Assembly: GCA_902494135.1 (NCBI GenBank)
Contig: CABUSE010000013.1
Coordinates: 1 to 17,283 of the forward strand
Length of the DNA: 17,283 nucleotides
From: an uncultured Collinsella sp.
GTDB taxonomy: Bacteria > Actinomycetota > Coriobacteriia > Coriobacteriales > Coriobacteriaceae
Direction: 5' to 3'
Shown here in pieces: positions 5,768 to 13,051 of this stretch. The notes beneath the pieces are model-generated. The model had not been told where the DNA came from. It was given only the letters and a program-made list of their open reading frames with translations, and did no database searches. Every line of letters begins with the position of its first letter. Positions within the stretch are counted from its first letter, which is position 1. Position numbers and translations under genes: made by a program.

Positions 5768-8221
5768 CTAGCCGCGGACCTCGCCGTTTACGCCCTTGCA
5801 CACCTTGGTAACGATCTTCTGGTGCGCCTTTTCGACCTCTTCGCTGGTAAGCGTGTGGTCGTCGGAGCGATACGTAAGCGCAAAGGCCATGGACTTCTTG
5901 CCCGCTCCGATGCGGATGGGATCGCGGTAGACGTCGAACAGACGCACATCCTCGAGCAGCTTGCCTCCGGCGCTGGTAATACGGCGCTCAAGATCCTCGC
6001 AGGTCACAGTGTTGTCGACCACGATAGCAAGGTCGTGCTCAACGGCCGGGTACTGCGAGAACTCACGGTAGTTCTCCTGGTTGCGGGCGCCCTTGATCAG
6101 CTTGTCCAGGTCGAGCTCAAAGGCAACGACAACCTCGTCAATGCCCATAGCCTCGCGCGCCTCGGGGTGAATCTCGCCAACCCAGCCCAGCACGGTACCG
6201 CCGGACAGAACCTCGGCGGCGCGACCCGGCTGCAAGAAGGCATAGCCCTCGCCCTCGACGGGACGGAAGCGAACCTTCTCGATGCGCAGCTGAGCAAGCA
6301 GCTCCTCGACAATGCCCTTGCCAAAGAAGAAGCGCAGCTTACGGTACTTCATGCTCCAGGACTGCTCGCTCCACTGGCCCGAGAGCACGCCCGCCACGGA
6401 CTTGGTCTCCTTGGGCAGGCTGGCGTTCTCGCGGCCATGGAACAGGCTGCCGACCTCGTACAGGTGCACGTTGGGCGTGCCGTGGGCCTCGTTGTAGGCC
6501 ACAGACTGCAGCAGACCCGGCAGCAGCGAGCGGCGCATCTCGGTCTGCTCGGCCACCAGCGGGTTCATGAGAACCACGGGGCAGCCGCGGCCCTCGGTGG
6601 ACATACCAATCTTCTCCAGGTCGCCCGGGGCGGCAAAGCCAAAGGTCGTGGTCTCGTTGAGGCCGCAGGCGCGCAGGATCTCGCCGACCTTACGGGTGAG
6701 CTTCTGCTCGCGGGTCAGGCCGCCGATGTGGTTCTTGGCAGCCGGGATGGTCGCCGTAACGCGGCCCATGCCCCATAGGCGCAGGACCTCCTCGATCAGG
6801 TCGATCTCACGCGGCAGGTCGGGACGGAAGCTCGGCGGGGTGACCATGAAGTCCTCGCCGTCGCGCTCGACGGTGCAGCCCAGGCGGGTGAGCGAACGCT
6901 CGATAAAGTCGGGCTCGATGTCGGCACCGCAGATGGCACGCACGCGGGCCAGGCGCAGCTTAATGCTGTCGATGGTCTTGGGCGCGGGGAACACGTCCAC
7001 ATAGCCGGGAGCAACCTCGCCGCCGGCGATCTCCTCGATCAGCGCGCAGGTAACGTTGGCGACATCCACGCAGCCGGTCTCGTCGACCTGGCGCTCAAAG
7101 CGAATGGAGGCGTCGGAGATCAGCGACAGATCGCGGCTGGTGTGCGAGGTGCGACCGGCGTTGAAGCAGGCGCTCTCGACCATCACGTCGACGGTGTCGT
7201 CCTCGATCTCGGAATCCATGCCGCCCATTACGCCGGCCAGCGCCACGGGACGCTCGCCGTCGGTGATGAGGCCCATACCGGCGTCGAGCACGCGCTCCTC
7301 GCCATCGAGCGTCGTGAACTTCTCATCCTGCTGGGCGGCGCGAACCACAACGCGACGATGGCCATCGCGCTCGGCAAAGGTGTCGAGGTCAAAGGCGTGC
7401 AGCGGCTGGCCGGTGAGCATCATCACGTAGTTGGTGATGTCGACGATGTTGTTGTGCGGGCGCACGCCCAGGGCGTTGAGGCGCTTGACCATCCAGTCGG
7501 GCGACGGACCGACCTTCACGTTGCGCACGATGCGGGCAACGTAGCGGTCGCACAGGCCCTCGTCGGCAATCTCGACGGAAAGCTCGTCGTCGGTCGCGCG
7601 GCCGGTCTCGGCCTTGATGGCGGGCAGCTCAACGTGGAAATCTCGATCGAAGATGGCGCCGGTCTCGCGGGCCATGCCGATCATGGACAGGCAGTCGGGA
7701 CGATTGGGCGTGATCTCGCAGTCGAGCACGGTGTCGCTCGAGCCCACGTACTCGGCAAACGGCATGCCGCAGGGCGTATCCTCGGGCAGGATCATAATGC
7801 CGGAGTGGTCGCCGCCCAGGCCGAGCTCGCGCGCGGAGCAGTTCATGCCCATGGACACGACGCCGCGAAGCTTGCTCTTCTTGATCTTGACGTCGCCGGG
7901 CAGGACAGCGCCGATCATGGCCGTGACGATGTGGTCGCCGGCCTCGAAGTTCTGCGCGCCGCAGACGATCTGCAGCGGGGCGGGGTTGCCGTCGGCGTCG
8001 AGGTTCTTGTCACCCACGTCGACCGAGCACACATACATGTGGTCGCTATCGGGGTGCGGGGTCTTGGTGAGCACCTTGGCGGTCACCACGTGGTCGAAGG
8101 ACTCGCCCACGGTGTCGATCGCCTCGACCTCGGTGCCGGTACGGATATATTCGTCCGAAAGGGTCTTGGGATCCTCCGGAATATCGATCATGGTCGTGAG
8201 CCAGTCGTAAGAAACGCGCAT
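5768..8221 (-). CDS. pheT: Phenylalanine--tRNA ligase beta subunit
   Basis: Beta chain of the alpha2-beta2 phenylalanyl-tRNA synthetase, which supplies tRNA binding and editing of mischarged Tyr-tRNA(Phe). The 817 residues are full length for the bacterial form. Visible in order: the MRVSYDWL N-terminus, an EMAP/OB-type tRNA-binding domain (about 40-155, with VLTKTPHPDSDHMYVC and QIVCGAQNF), the B3/4 editing domain (about 210-385, with RVVVRAA and MGGMDSEI), the B5 domain (about 405-475), the catalytic-like core, and a C-terminal ferredoxin-fold anticodon-binding domain (about 724-816, beginning near YREFSQYPAVEHDLAIV). ATG 8221 has AGGAGA at 8227-8232. It follows pheS on the same strand, but the usually short gap is widened to 162 nt by a palindromic element. 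Confidence 0.96.
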   Translation of the reverse strand: MRVSYDWLTTMIDIPEDPKTLSDEYIRTGTEVEAIDTVGESFDHVVTAKVLTKTPHPDSDHMYVCSVDVGDKNLDADGNPAPLQIVCGAQNFEAGDHIVTAMIGAVLPGDVKIKKSKLRGVVSMGMNCSARELGLGGDHSGIMILPEDTPCGMPFAEYVGSSDTVLDCEITPNRPDCLSMIGMARETGAIFDRDFHVELPAIKAETGRATDDELSVEIADEGLCDRYVARIVRNVKVGPSPDWMVKRLNALGVRPHNNIVDITNYVMMLTGQPLHAFDLDTFAERDGHRRVVVRAAQQDEKFTTLDGEERVLDAGMGLITDGERPVALAGVMGGMDSEIEDDTVDVMVESACFNAGRTSHTSRDLSLISDASIRFERQVDETGCVDVANVTCALIEEIAGGEVAPGYVDVFPAPKTIDSIKLRLARVRAICGADIEPDFIERSLTRLGCTVERDGEDFMVTPPSFRPDLPREIDLIEEVLRLWGMGRVTATIPAAKNHIGGLTREQKLTRKVGEILRACGLNETTTFGFAAPGDLEKIGMSTEGRGCPVVLMNPLVAEQTEMRRSLLPGLLQSVAYNEAHGTPNVHLYEVGSLFHGRENASLPKETKSVAGVLSGQWSEQSWSMKYRKLRFFFGKGIVEELLAQLRIEKVRFRPVEGEGYAFLQPGRAAEVLSGGTVLGWVGEIHPEAREAMGIDEVVVAFELDLDKLIKGARNQENYREFSQYPAVEHDLAIVVDNTVTCEDLERRITSAGGKLLEDVRLFDVYRDPIRIGAGKKSMAFALTYRSDDHTLTSEEVEKAHQKIVTKVCKGVNGEVRG

Positions 8222-8281
8222 GTAGCTCTCCTAGTTCTTAATCTCCGCATAGGGAGGAAATATCAAATGAAGACGTTCGCC

Positions 8282-8387
8282 TTAGGGTTGTCCAGGTGCC
8301 CCAGGTTGGCGTGAAAGAGGAGCGACGCGTACTAAAGGTACGCGAGCGACGGTTGAACGCCAAGATGGGGTGCCTGGGCAAGCCTAA
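8282..8387. repeat. 106-bp palindromic element between pheS and pheT
   Basis: Terminal inverted arms of 30 nt (8282-8311 and 8358-8387) match at 24 of 30 positions, from TTAGG...TTGGCG to CGCCAA...CCTAA. An inner perfect 7-bp stem, CGCGTAC (8326-8332) with GTACGCG (8338-8344), closes a 5-nt loop. Both inner flanks also carry AGCGACG as a direct repeat. The right arm includes the pheS stop codon (8384-8386). There is no U tract, so a simple terminator is unlikely. A dispersed MITE/REP-like element or a structured RNA in the pheST message fits better. Confidence 0.75.
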
Positions 8388-9460
8388 AATTGGTTCAGGA
8401 AACGCATATCGCCTGTCATCAGGGTTCTGAGGTCCGGCAGGTCGTAGCGCAGGGCCGCGACGCGCTCGGCGCCAATACCAAAGGCGAAGCCGGTGTACTT
8501 CTCGGGGTCGATACCGCAGTTGATCAGGACGTTGGGGTCGACCATGCCGCAGCCCAGGATCTCGATCCAGCCGCTGTGTTTGCAGAAGTTGCAGCCCTTG
8601 CCGCCGCACACATGGCAGCTCACGTCCACCTCGCAGGAAGGCTCAGTGAAGGGGAAGAAGTGCGGGCGGTAACGCGTCTTGCGGTCCTCGCCAAACATGC
8701 ACTTAACAAAGTAGTCGAGCGTGCCCTTAAGATCGCCAAAGGTGATGCCCTCGTCGACGACCAGGCCCTCGATCTGGTTGAACTGCGGCAGGTGGCAGGC
8801 GTCGGCCGTGTCGGGACGATAGACGGTGCCCGGGCAGATCATGTAGATGGGCGGCTTCTGCGACTCCATGGTGTGGATCTGCACGCCCGAGGTCTGGGTG
8901 CGCAGCAGCACGTCGGACTCGCCGTGGGCGTGAGCCTCGGGGTGTGCGACGCTGCCGGGGTTGTTGTCGACCACGTAGAAGGTGTCGCGGGCCGAGCGGC
9001 TCGGGTGATCCATGGGGGCGTTGAGCGCGGTGAAGTTGTAGTAGGAGGTGTCGACCATGGGACCGGACTCGACGGTGTAGCCGATGCCGCAGAAGATGTC
9101 CTCGGCCTCCTCGATGATCTGCTTGATCAGGTGCTGGTGACCGATCTGCGGACGGATGCCCGGCAGCGTGATATCGACGGCCTCGTGCTCGAGTGTGTGC
9201 TTGAGGGCGGCGGCCTTCATCTCGGTGGTGCGCTCGTCGAGCATGCCCTCGATCAGCTGGCGCATCTCGTTGGCGCGCTTGCCCATCATGGGACGATCCT
9301 CGGGGGCGAGCTTGCCCATCATGCGCATCAGGCCAGTGATGCGGCCCTTGCGGCCGAGCAGCTCAACGCGCGCGGCCTCGAGCTTTGCGGCGTCGTCGGC
9401 GCCCGCGACGAGCTCCTTGGCCTCTTCCTCGAGTTTGACCAGATCATCAATCAGACTCAT
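8384..9460 (-). CDS. pheS: Phenylalanine--tRNA ligase alpha subunit
   Basis: Catalytic alpha chain of phenylalanyl-tRNA synthetase: it activates Phe with ATP and transfers it to tRNA-Phe. It is 358 residues long. The N-terminal coiled coil (about 1-85, MSLIDDLVKLEEEAKEL onward) contacts tRNA. The class II core has TLPG...GHQHL, the motif 2 region around TVYRPDTADACHLPQFNQIEG, the FFPFTEPS.EVDV strand, a CxxC...CxxC cluster (about Cys282, 285, 290, 293), GWIEILGCGMV and motif 3 FGIGAERVAALRY. The same frame opens upstream to 9643, but that part is T-box leader with no family match. ATG 9460 has an AAGGGA ribosome site (9465-9470) and the canonical MSLID-type N-terminus. It is the first gene of pheST, under T-box control. 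Confidence 0.96.
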   Translation of the reverse strand: MSLIDDLVKLEEEAKELVAGADDAAKLEAARVELLGRKGRITGLMRMMGKLAPEDRPMMGKRANEMRQLIEGMLDERTTEMKAAALKHTLEHEAVDITLPGIRPQIGHQHLIKQIIEEAEDIFCGIGYTVESGPMVDTSYYNFTALNAPMDHPSRSARDTFYVVDNNPGSVAHPEAHAHGESDVLLRTQTSGVQIHTMESQKPPIYMICPGTVYRPDTADACHLPQFNQIEGLVVDEGITFGDLKGTLDYFVKCMFGEDRKTRYRPHFFPFTEPSCEVDVSCHVCGGKGCNFCKHSGWIEILGCGMVDPNVLINCGIDPEKYTGFAFGIGAERVAALRYDLPDLRTLMTGDMRFLNQF

Positions 9461-9546
9461 GTCTTCCCTTTCGTCTCTCGCGCTCCCCGCTTGCCGAGGC
9501 GGCTGCCGCCGTCTGACGTTGCGAAAACGCGGCCCGGTTCGGTAAC

Positions 9547-9586
9547 AAAAAACCGCCCTCGGGCATGTGCATTGCCCAAGGACGGT
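9547..9586 (-). terminator. T-box terminator hairpin of pheST
   Basis: On the minus strand ACCGTCCTTGGGCA (5' arm, from 9586) pairs with TGCCCGAGGGCGGT (ending at 9552) around a short loop and is followed by TTTTTT (9552-9547). Its 5' arm lies immediately after the conserved T-box sequence, so the antiterminator and terminator are mutually exclusive. Confidence 0.9.
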
Positions 9587-9835
9587 TGAATTCCGCGGTA
9601 CCACCTTGTTTGACCCGGCGGATGTCTGGCCCGCCGCGCCCACTCTTTGCCCCTTGTCGCGAGGCTCACGGCTTCCCTACTGGGGCTTCGCCGCCGCTGG
9701 CCGCGTGCCCGTTGAGGTCGCTGCTCGGGAGTGAACGCTTGGCCCTTGTCACCGCAGGAAGGCTTGCAGCCCATGACCTTCCCTCTCTTGCCGGCGACGC
9801 GGCGGGCAAAACCCTCTCCGTCAACGCATTGGGCT
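9547..9835 (-). promoter_or_regulatory. Phe-specific T-box leader of pheST
   Basis: A T-box riboswitch senses uncharged tRNA through codon-anticodon pairing and 3'-end pairing, and prevents termination when the amino acid is scarce. The conserved T-box motif AAGGTGGTACCGCGG is read on the minus strand from 9607 to 9593. Stem I marks are the K-turn-like GGAGAG near 9820, AGAGAGG near 9788-9782, and a distal stem-loop GGAAGG...CCTTCC (about 9783-9758). The specifier loop reads UUC (Phe) at 9735-9733, followed by A and then CCCGAGC. The identity of the specifier agrees with the genes controlled. The 5' limit is approximate. Confidence 0.92.
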
Positions 9836-9964
9836 ATAGGATACCACATTGTGTGGGCGTATCGCCGCGTTCCGTTTTGTTCGTGCTGGGTACAAGGCAG
9901 GTAGCTGTGCAAACTGGCCGTGCGCCCAGCCGTGGCGTTCGGCTCGCGAGATCAAGGATATGGT

Positions 9965-11539
9965 ATGGAAAAGAAGCACGATAAGAAGGCCAAGCCCGCA
10001 GCGGGCAAGACGCCCAAAGGCATGAAGGTCGATAAGGCCGTCAAAAAATTCCGCAAGCTCGAAGGCAAACTGTGGACCCGCGAGTACCTGCTCAAGATTG
10101 CCGAGTTTGACGGCGCGACCATTGCTCCCGCCAACGGTGCCGCCGCCCGTGCCGACGCCATGGGCACCCTTGCCGGCGAGCACCATAAGCTCCTGACCAG
10201 CGAAAAGTCTGTCGAACTTGTACGTTCGCTGGCACGCGAGACCGTCACCGGCGGAAAGATCGACGACCCACAGCTGCTTGACGAGATTCGCGTGCTCGGC
10301 CGCGACCAGCGCGAGGCAAGCGTCATCCCCACCGAGGAGGCCGAGGCCTGGACCAGGCTCACCTGCGAGGCCGACGCCGTGTGGCACAAGGCCAAAGCGG
10401 CCAACGACTGGGCGAGCTTTGAGCCCTATGTGGACAAAATCGTCAGCCAGCTCAAGCATCAGGCCGAGCTCATGGACCCCAAGCGCGACCCATACGACGT
10501 GTGGCTCGACCAGTACGAGCGCGGCCTTTCCACCGAGAGCTTCGATGCGTTTTGCGACGAGGTTAAGGCCACGGTCGTGCCGCTCGTGCACGCCATCGGC
10601 GAGCGCGGCCAGCAGCCCGCTGCAGACTTTTTGCACGCCCGCGTGCCCGAGGCCGCCCAGCGCGCCATGAGCTTCGACCTGATGAAACTCGTCGGCCTGG
10701 ACCTGGACGACACCACGCTTGCCTTTACCGAGCATCCGTTTAGCGAGGGCTTCTCGGTGGGCGACGCGCGCATCGCCACGCACATCTACGAGGACGATTG
10801 CATCTCCAACGTCTACAGCATCATCCACGAGGCCGGCCACGCCATGTACGAGCTGGGCGTGAACCCCGCCTACGCGCGCACGTGCCTGGAGGGCGGCACC
10901 TCCATGGGCATCCACGAGAGCCAGAGCCGCTTTTTCGAGAACACCGTGGGCCGCAGCCGCGCCTTTATGGGACCGCTGCTCGAGGTGCTGCGCCGCCACG
11001 CGCCCGAGGTCTACGGCAACGTGGACGAGGACACGCTCTACCGCGCCGTGAACATCGCTCAGCCGTCGCTGATCCGTACCGAGGCCGACGAGCTCACCTA
11101 CCCGCTGCATATCATGGTGCGTTACGAGATTGAGCGCATGCTGTTTGCCGGCGAGGCCACGGCCAAGGACATCCCCGCGCTTTGGAATCGCTTTATGGAC
11201 GAGTACCTGGGCATTCCCGTTCCCGACGACACACGCGGCTGCCTGCAAGATACGCACTGGAGCGGCGGCTCGTTTGGCTACTTCCCCACGTATGCGCTGG
11301 GTAGCGCCTACGATGCCATGTTTGTGCCGGCCATGTGCCGCGACGGCGTCGACCTCAATGGCGCCTGTGCGAGCGGCGATCTGGCGCCCGTCCGCGCCTG
11401 GCTGGGCGAGCACATTTGGCAGTGGGGCCGCGCCAAGGACGCGCCGGAACTCATCAAGGGCGCATGCGGCATGGCGTTCGATGCCCGCTACTACTGCAGC
11501 TACCTGCAGGACAAGTTCACCACGCTCTACGAGCTGTAA
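9965..11539 (+). CDS. M32 family metallocarboxypeptidase
   Basis: A zinc carboxypeptidase of the Taq/Pfu type (peptidase family M32), which removes C-terminal residues from peptides in the cytoplasm. Of 524 residues, the zinc site is HEAGH (His288, Glu289 catalytic, His292) with Glu318 in HESQSR as third ligand. Other family marks are GDARIATHIYEDD (DxRxT type), IRTEADELTYPLHI, and GYFPTYALGSAYDAM. Length is near the usual 500. ATG 9965 has AAGGA at 9954-9958; an in-frame GTG at 9920 has no ribosome site. The first 35 residues are rich in Lys and resemble no domain, and the usual W-D-Q motif near the N-terminus reads E-F-D. It is divergent from pheST, and a bidirectional hairpin follows the stop. 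Confidence 0.92.
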   Translation: MEKKHDKKAKPAAGKTPKGMKVDKAVKKFRKLEGKLWTREYLLKIAEFDGATIAPANGAAARADAMGTLAGEHHKLLTSEKSVELVRSLARETVTGGKIDDPQLLDEIRVLGRDQREASVIPTEEAEAWTRLTCEADAVWHKAKAANDWASFEPYVDKIVSQLKHQAELMDPKRDPYDVWLDQYERGLSTESFDAFCDEVKATVVPLVHAIGERGQQPAADFLHARVPEAAQRAMSFDLMKLVGLDLDDTTLAFTEHPFSEGFSVGDARIATHIYEDDCISNVYSIIHEAGHAMYELGVNPAYARTCLEGGTSMGIHESQSRFFENTVGRSRAFMGPLLEVLRRHAPEVYGNVDEDTLYRAVNIAQPSLIRTEADELTYPLHIMVRYEIERMLFAGEATAKDIPALWNRFMDEYLGIPVPDDTRGCLQDTHWSGGSFGYFPTYALGSAYDAMFVPAMCRDGVDLNGACASGDLAPVRAWLGEHIWQWGRAKDAPELIKGACGMAFDARYYCSYLQDKFTTLYEL

Positions 11540-11561
11540 GGCATAACCGACACGTCAACGC

Positions 11562-11600
11562 AAAGGGGACGCCGCGGAACCAATCCGCGGCGCCCCCTTT
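11562..11600. terminator. Bidirectional terminator between the M32 gene and glmM
   Basis: A 17-nt arm at 11562-11578 pairs with 11584-11600, with one A/C mismatch and an ACCAA loop. The stem is flanked by AAA on one side and TTT on the other. It lies 22 nt after the M32 stop and 36 nt beyond the glmM stop, so it can serve both convergent transcripts. The U tracts are short, but the stem is very stable. Confidence 0.75.
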
Positions 11601-11636
11601 CCACCTAGTTGTTTAAGAACGTCCCCAATGACTACC

Positions 11637-12968
11637 TTACAGAGCCTCGAGCGCGTTGGCGATGCGCTTCATGGCGGCATCGGCGGATGCTTGGTCGGGC
11701 GCCTCGGCCAGCACGCGGATAACCGACTCGGTTCCGCTCTTGCGCACGAGCACGCGGCCCTCGCCTGCCAGCGCAGCCTCGGCCTCGGCGATGGCGTTCT
11801 GCACGCCCATGTTCTCGAGCGCGGCGTCCTTGTCCGCCACGTGCACGGCCACCTGCGCCTGCGGCAGCAGCTTGCACGGAGCCGTGAGCTGCGAGAGCGT
11901 CTCGCGCTCGGCACGAATCACTTCCATCACGCGCAGCGAGGTCATAATGCCGTCGCCCGTGCGCTCGATATCGCCAAAGATCGTATGGCCCGTCTGCTCG
12001 CCACCCAGGCTGTAGCCGCCCTCGCGCATCTTGGCATACACGTGACGGTCGCCCACGCCGCTGGTCACGGCGCTCAGACCGGCAAGCTCCAGCGACTTGA
12101 CCAGGCCAAAGTTGCTGGCAATCGTCGGCACCACGGTACCGCCCGAGAGTCGCCCGTGCTTGTTCAGATACACGCCGCACACGTACAGGATCTGGTCGCC
12201 GTCTACCACGCGACCGCGCTCATCCACGGCCAGGCAGCGGTCGGCATCGCCGTCGTAGGCAAAACCCACGTCCAGGCCCTGCTCCACCACATGGCGCTGC
12301 AGACGCTCCATATGCGTGGAGCCGCAGTCGACGTTGATGTTAAAACCATCGGGCGCGGCGTTGATCACGCGCACGTCAGCGCCCAGCGCGTCGAACACCG
12401 GCTTGGCCACCGAGGAAGCCGAGCCGTTGGCGCAGTCGATACCGATCTTGACGCCCTGCAGCGAAAAGTTCACGCTGGCGATGAGCGAAGCAATGTAGCG
12501 GTTGCGGCCCTGCATGTAGTCCACCGTGGCGCCGATGTGGTTGCCCGTGGCCAGCGGCACCTCGCTCTTGCCATCGATGTAGTCCTCGATGAGCTCCAGT
12601 ACGTCCTCGTCCATCTTAAAGCCGTCGCTGTTGACGAGCTTAATGCCGTTATCGCAAAACGGGTTGTGGCTCGCGCTGATCATGATGCCGCAATCGAAGC
12701 AGCCCTCCACGGTCTGATGCGCCACGCCCGGCGTGGGGATCACGTGCAGCATATAGGCGTCCGCACCGCTCGCGACCAGACCGCTCACCAGCGCCGCCTC
12801 GAACATATAACTCGAGCGACGCGTGTCCTTGCCCACGATGACGCGTGCCTTGCGCTCGCGGTTGGCGCCGTAATACCAGCCCACAAAACGGCCAATCTTA
12901 TAAGCGTGCTCTACCGTCAGCCCAACGTTGGCCTCACCGCGAAAGCCGTCGGTGCCAAAGTACTTCAT
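11637..12968 (-). CDS. glmM: Phosphoglucosamine mutase
   Basis: GlmM interconverts glucosamine-6-phosphate and glucosamine-1-phosphate, the step towards UDP-GlcNAc for peptidoglycan. The 443 residues are standard length. The N-terminus KYFGTDGFRG is typical. The phosphoserine loop MISASHNP has catalytic Ser100, DGDADR (239-244) binds Mg2+, GGEQTGH (322-328) is the sugar-binding loop, and RKSGTESVIR (409-418) is the phosphate-binding loop. GEQ-S/T-GH and the short N-terminus favour GlmM over phosphomannomutase or phosphoglucomutase. ATG 12968 is preceded by AAGGAG. The DUF4012 gene lies 83 nt upstream on the same strand, with a terminator-like hairpin between them and no clear promoter in the gap. 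Confidence 0.95.
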   Translation of the reverse strand: MKYFGTDGFRGEANVGLTVEHAYKIGRFVGWYYGANRERKARVIVGKDTRRSSYMFEAALVSGLVASGADAYMLHVIPTPGVAHQTVEGCFDCGIMISASHNPFCDNGIKLVNSDGFKMDEDVLELIEDYIDGKSEVPLATGNHIGATVDYMQGRNRYIASLIASVNFSLQGVKIGIDCANGSASSVAKPVFDALGADVRVINAAPDGFNINVDCGSTHMERLQRHVVEQGLDVGFAYDGDADRCLAVDERGRVVDGDQILYVCGVYLNKHGRLSGGTVVPTIASNFGLVKSLELAGLSAVTSGVGDRHVYAKMREGGYSLGGEQTGHTIFGDIERTGDGIMTSLRVMEVIRAERETLSQLTAPCKLLPQAQVAVHVADKDAALENMGVQNAIAEAEAALAGEGRVLVRKSGTESVIRVLAEAPDQASADAAMKRIANALEAL

Positions 12969-12982
12969 GCGCTCTCCTTACA

Positions 12983-13014
12983 AAATAGGGGCGGACAGAT
13001 TGCCTGTCCGCCCC
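12983..13014 (-). terminator. Terminator-like hairpin between the DUF4012 gene and glmM
   Basis: A perfect 11-bp stem, GGGGCGGACAG with CTGTCCGCCCC (13014-13004 and 12998-12988), has a 5-nt loop and is followed on the minus strand by TATTTTG. It ends the DUF4012 transcript, at least partly. Its T-rich tail is about 15 nt from the glmM start codon, so it may also lie in the glmM leader. Confidence 0.65.
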
Positions 13015-13051
13015 AAAATGGTACTCGATTATCTGCGCTACCAGAAAAACC

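Noticed and set aside
8390..9589. 399-codon plus-strand frame across pheS, and similar frames of 318 and 390 codons across pheT
   Set aside because: Shadow frames of pheS and pheT with repetitive His/Ala/Val/Leu composition and no domain; the minus-strand genes carry all conserved motifs.
9461..9643. In-frame extension of pheS upstream of ATG 9460
   Set aside because: The extension would translate the T-box antiterminator and terminator; the canonical PheS N-terminus and ribosome site are at 9460.
9821..11413. 530-codon open frame on the minus strand across the M32 gene
   Set aside because: It is antisense to a well-conserved enzyme, has no family resemblance, and is explained by high GC content, which makes stop codons rare in the complementary frame.
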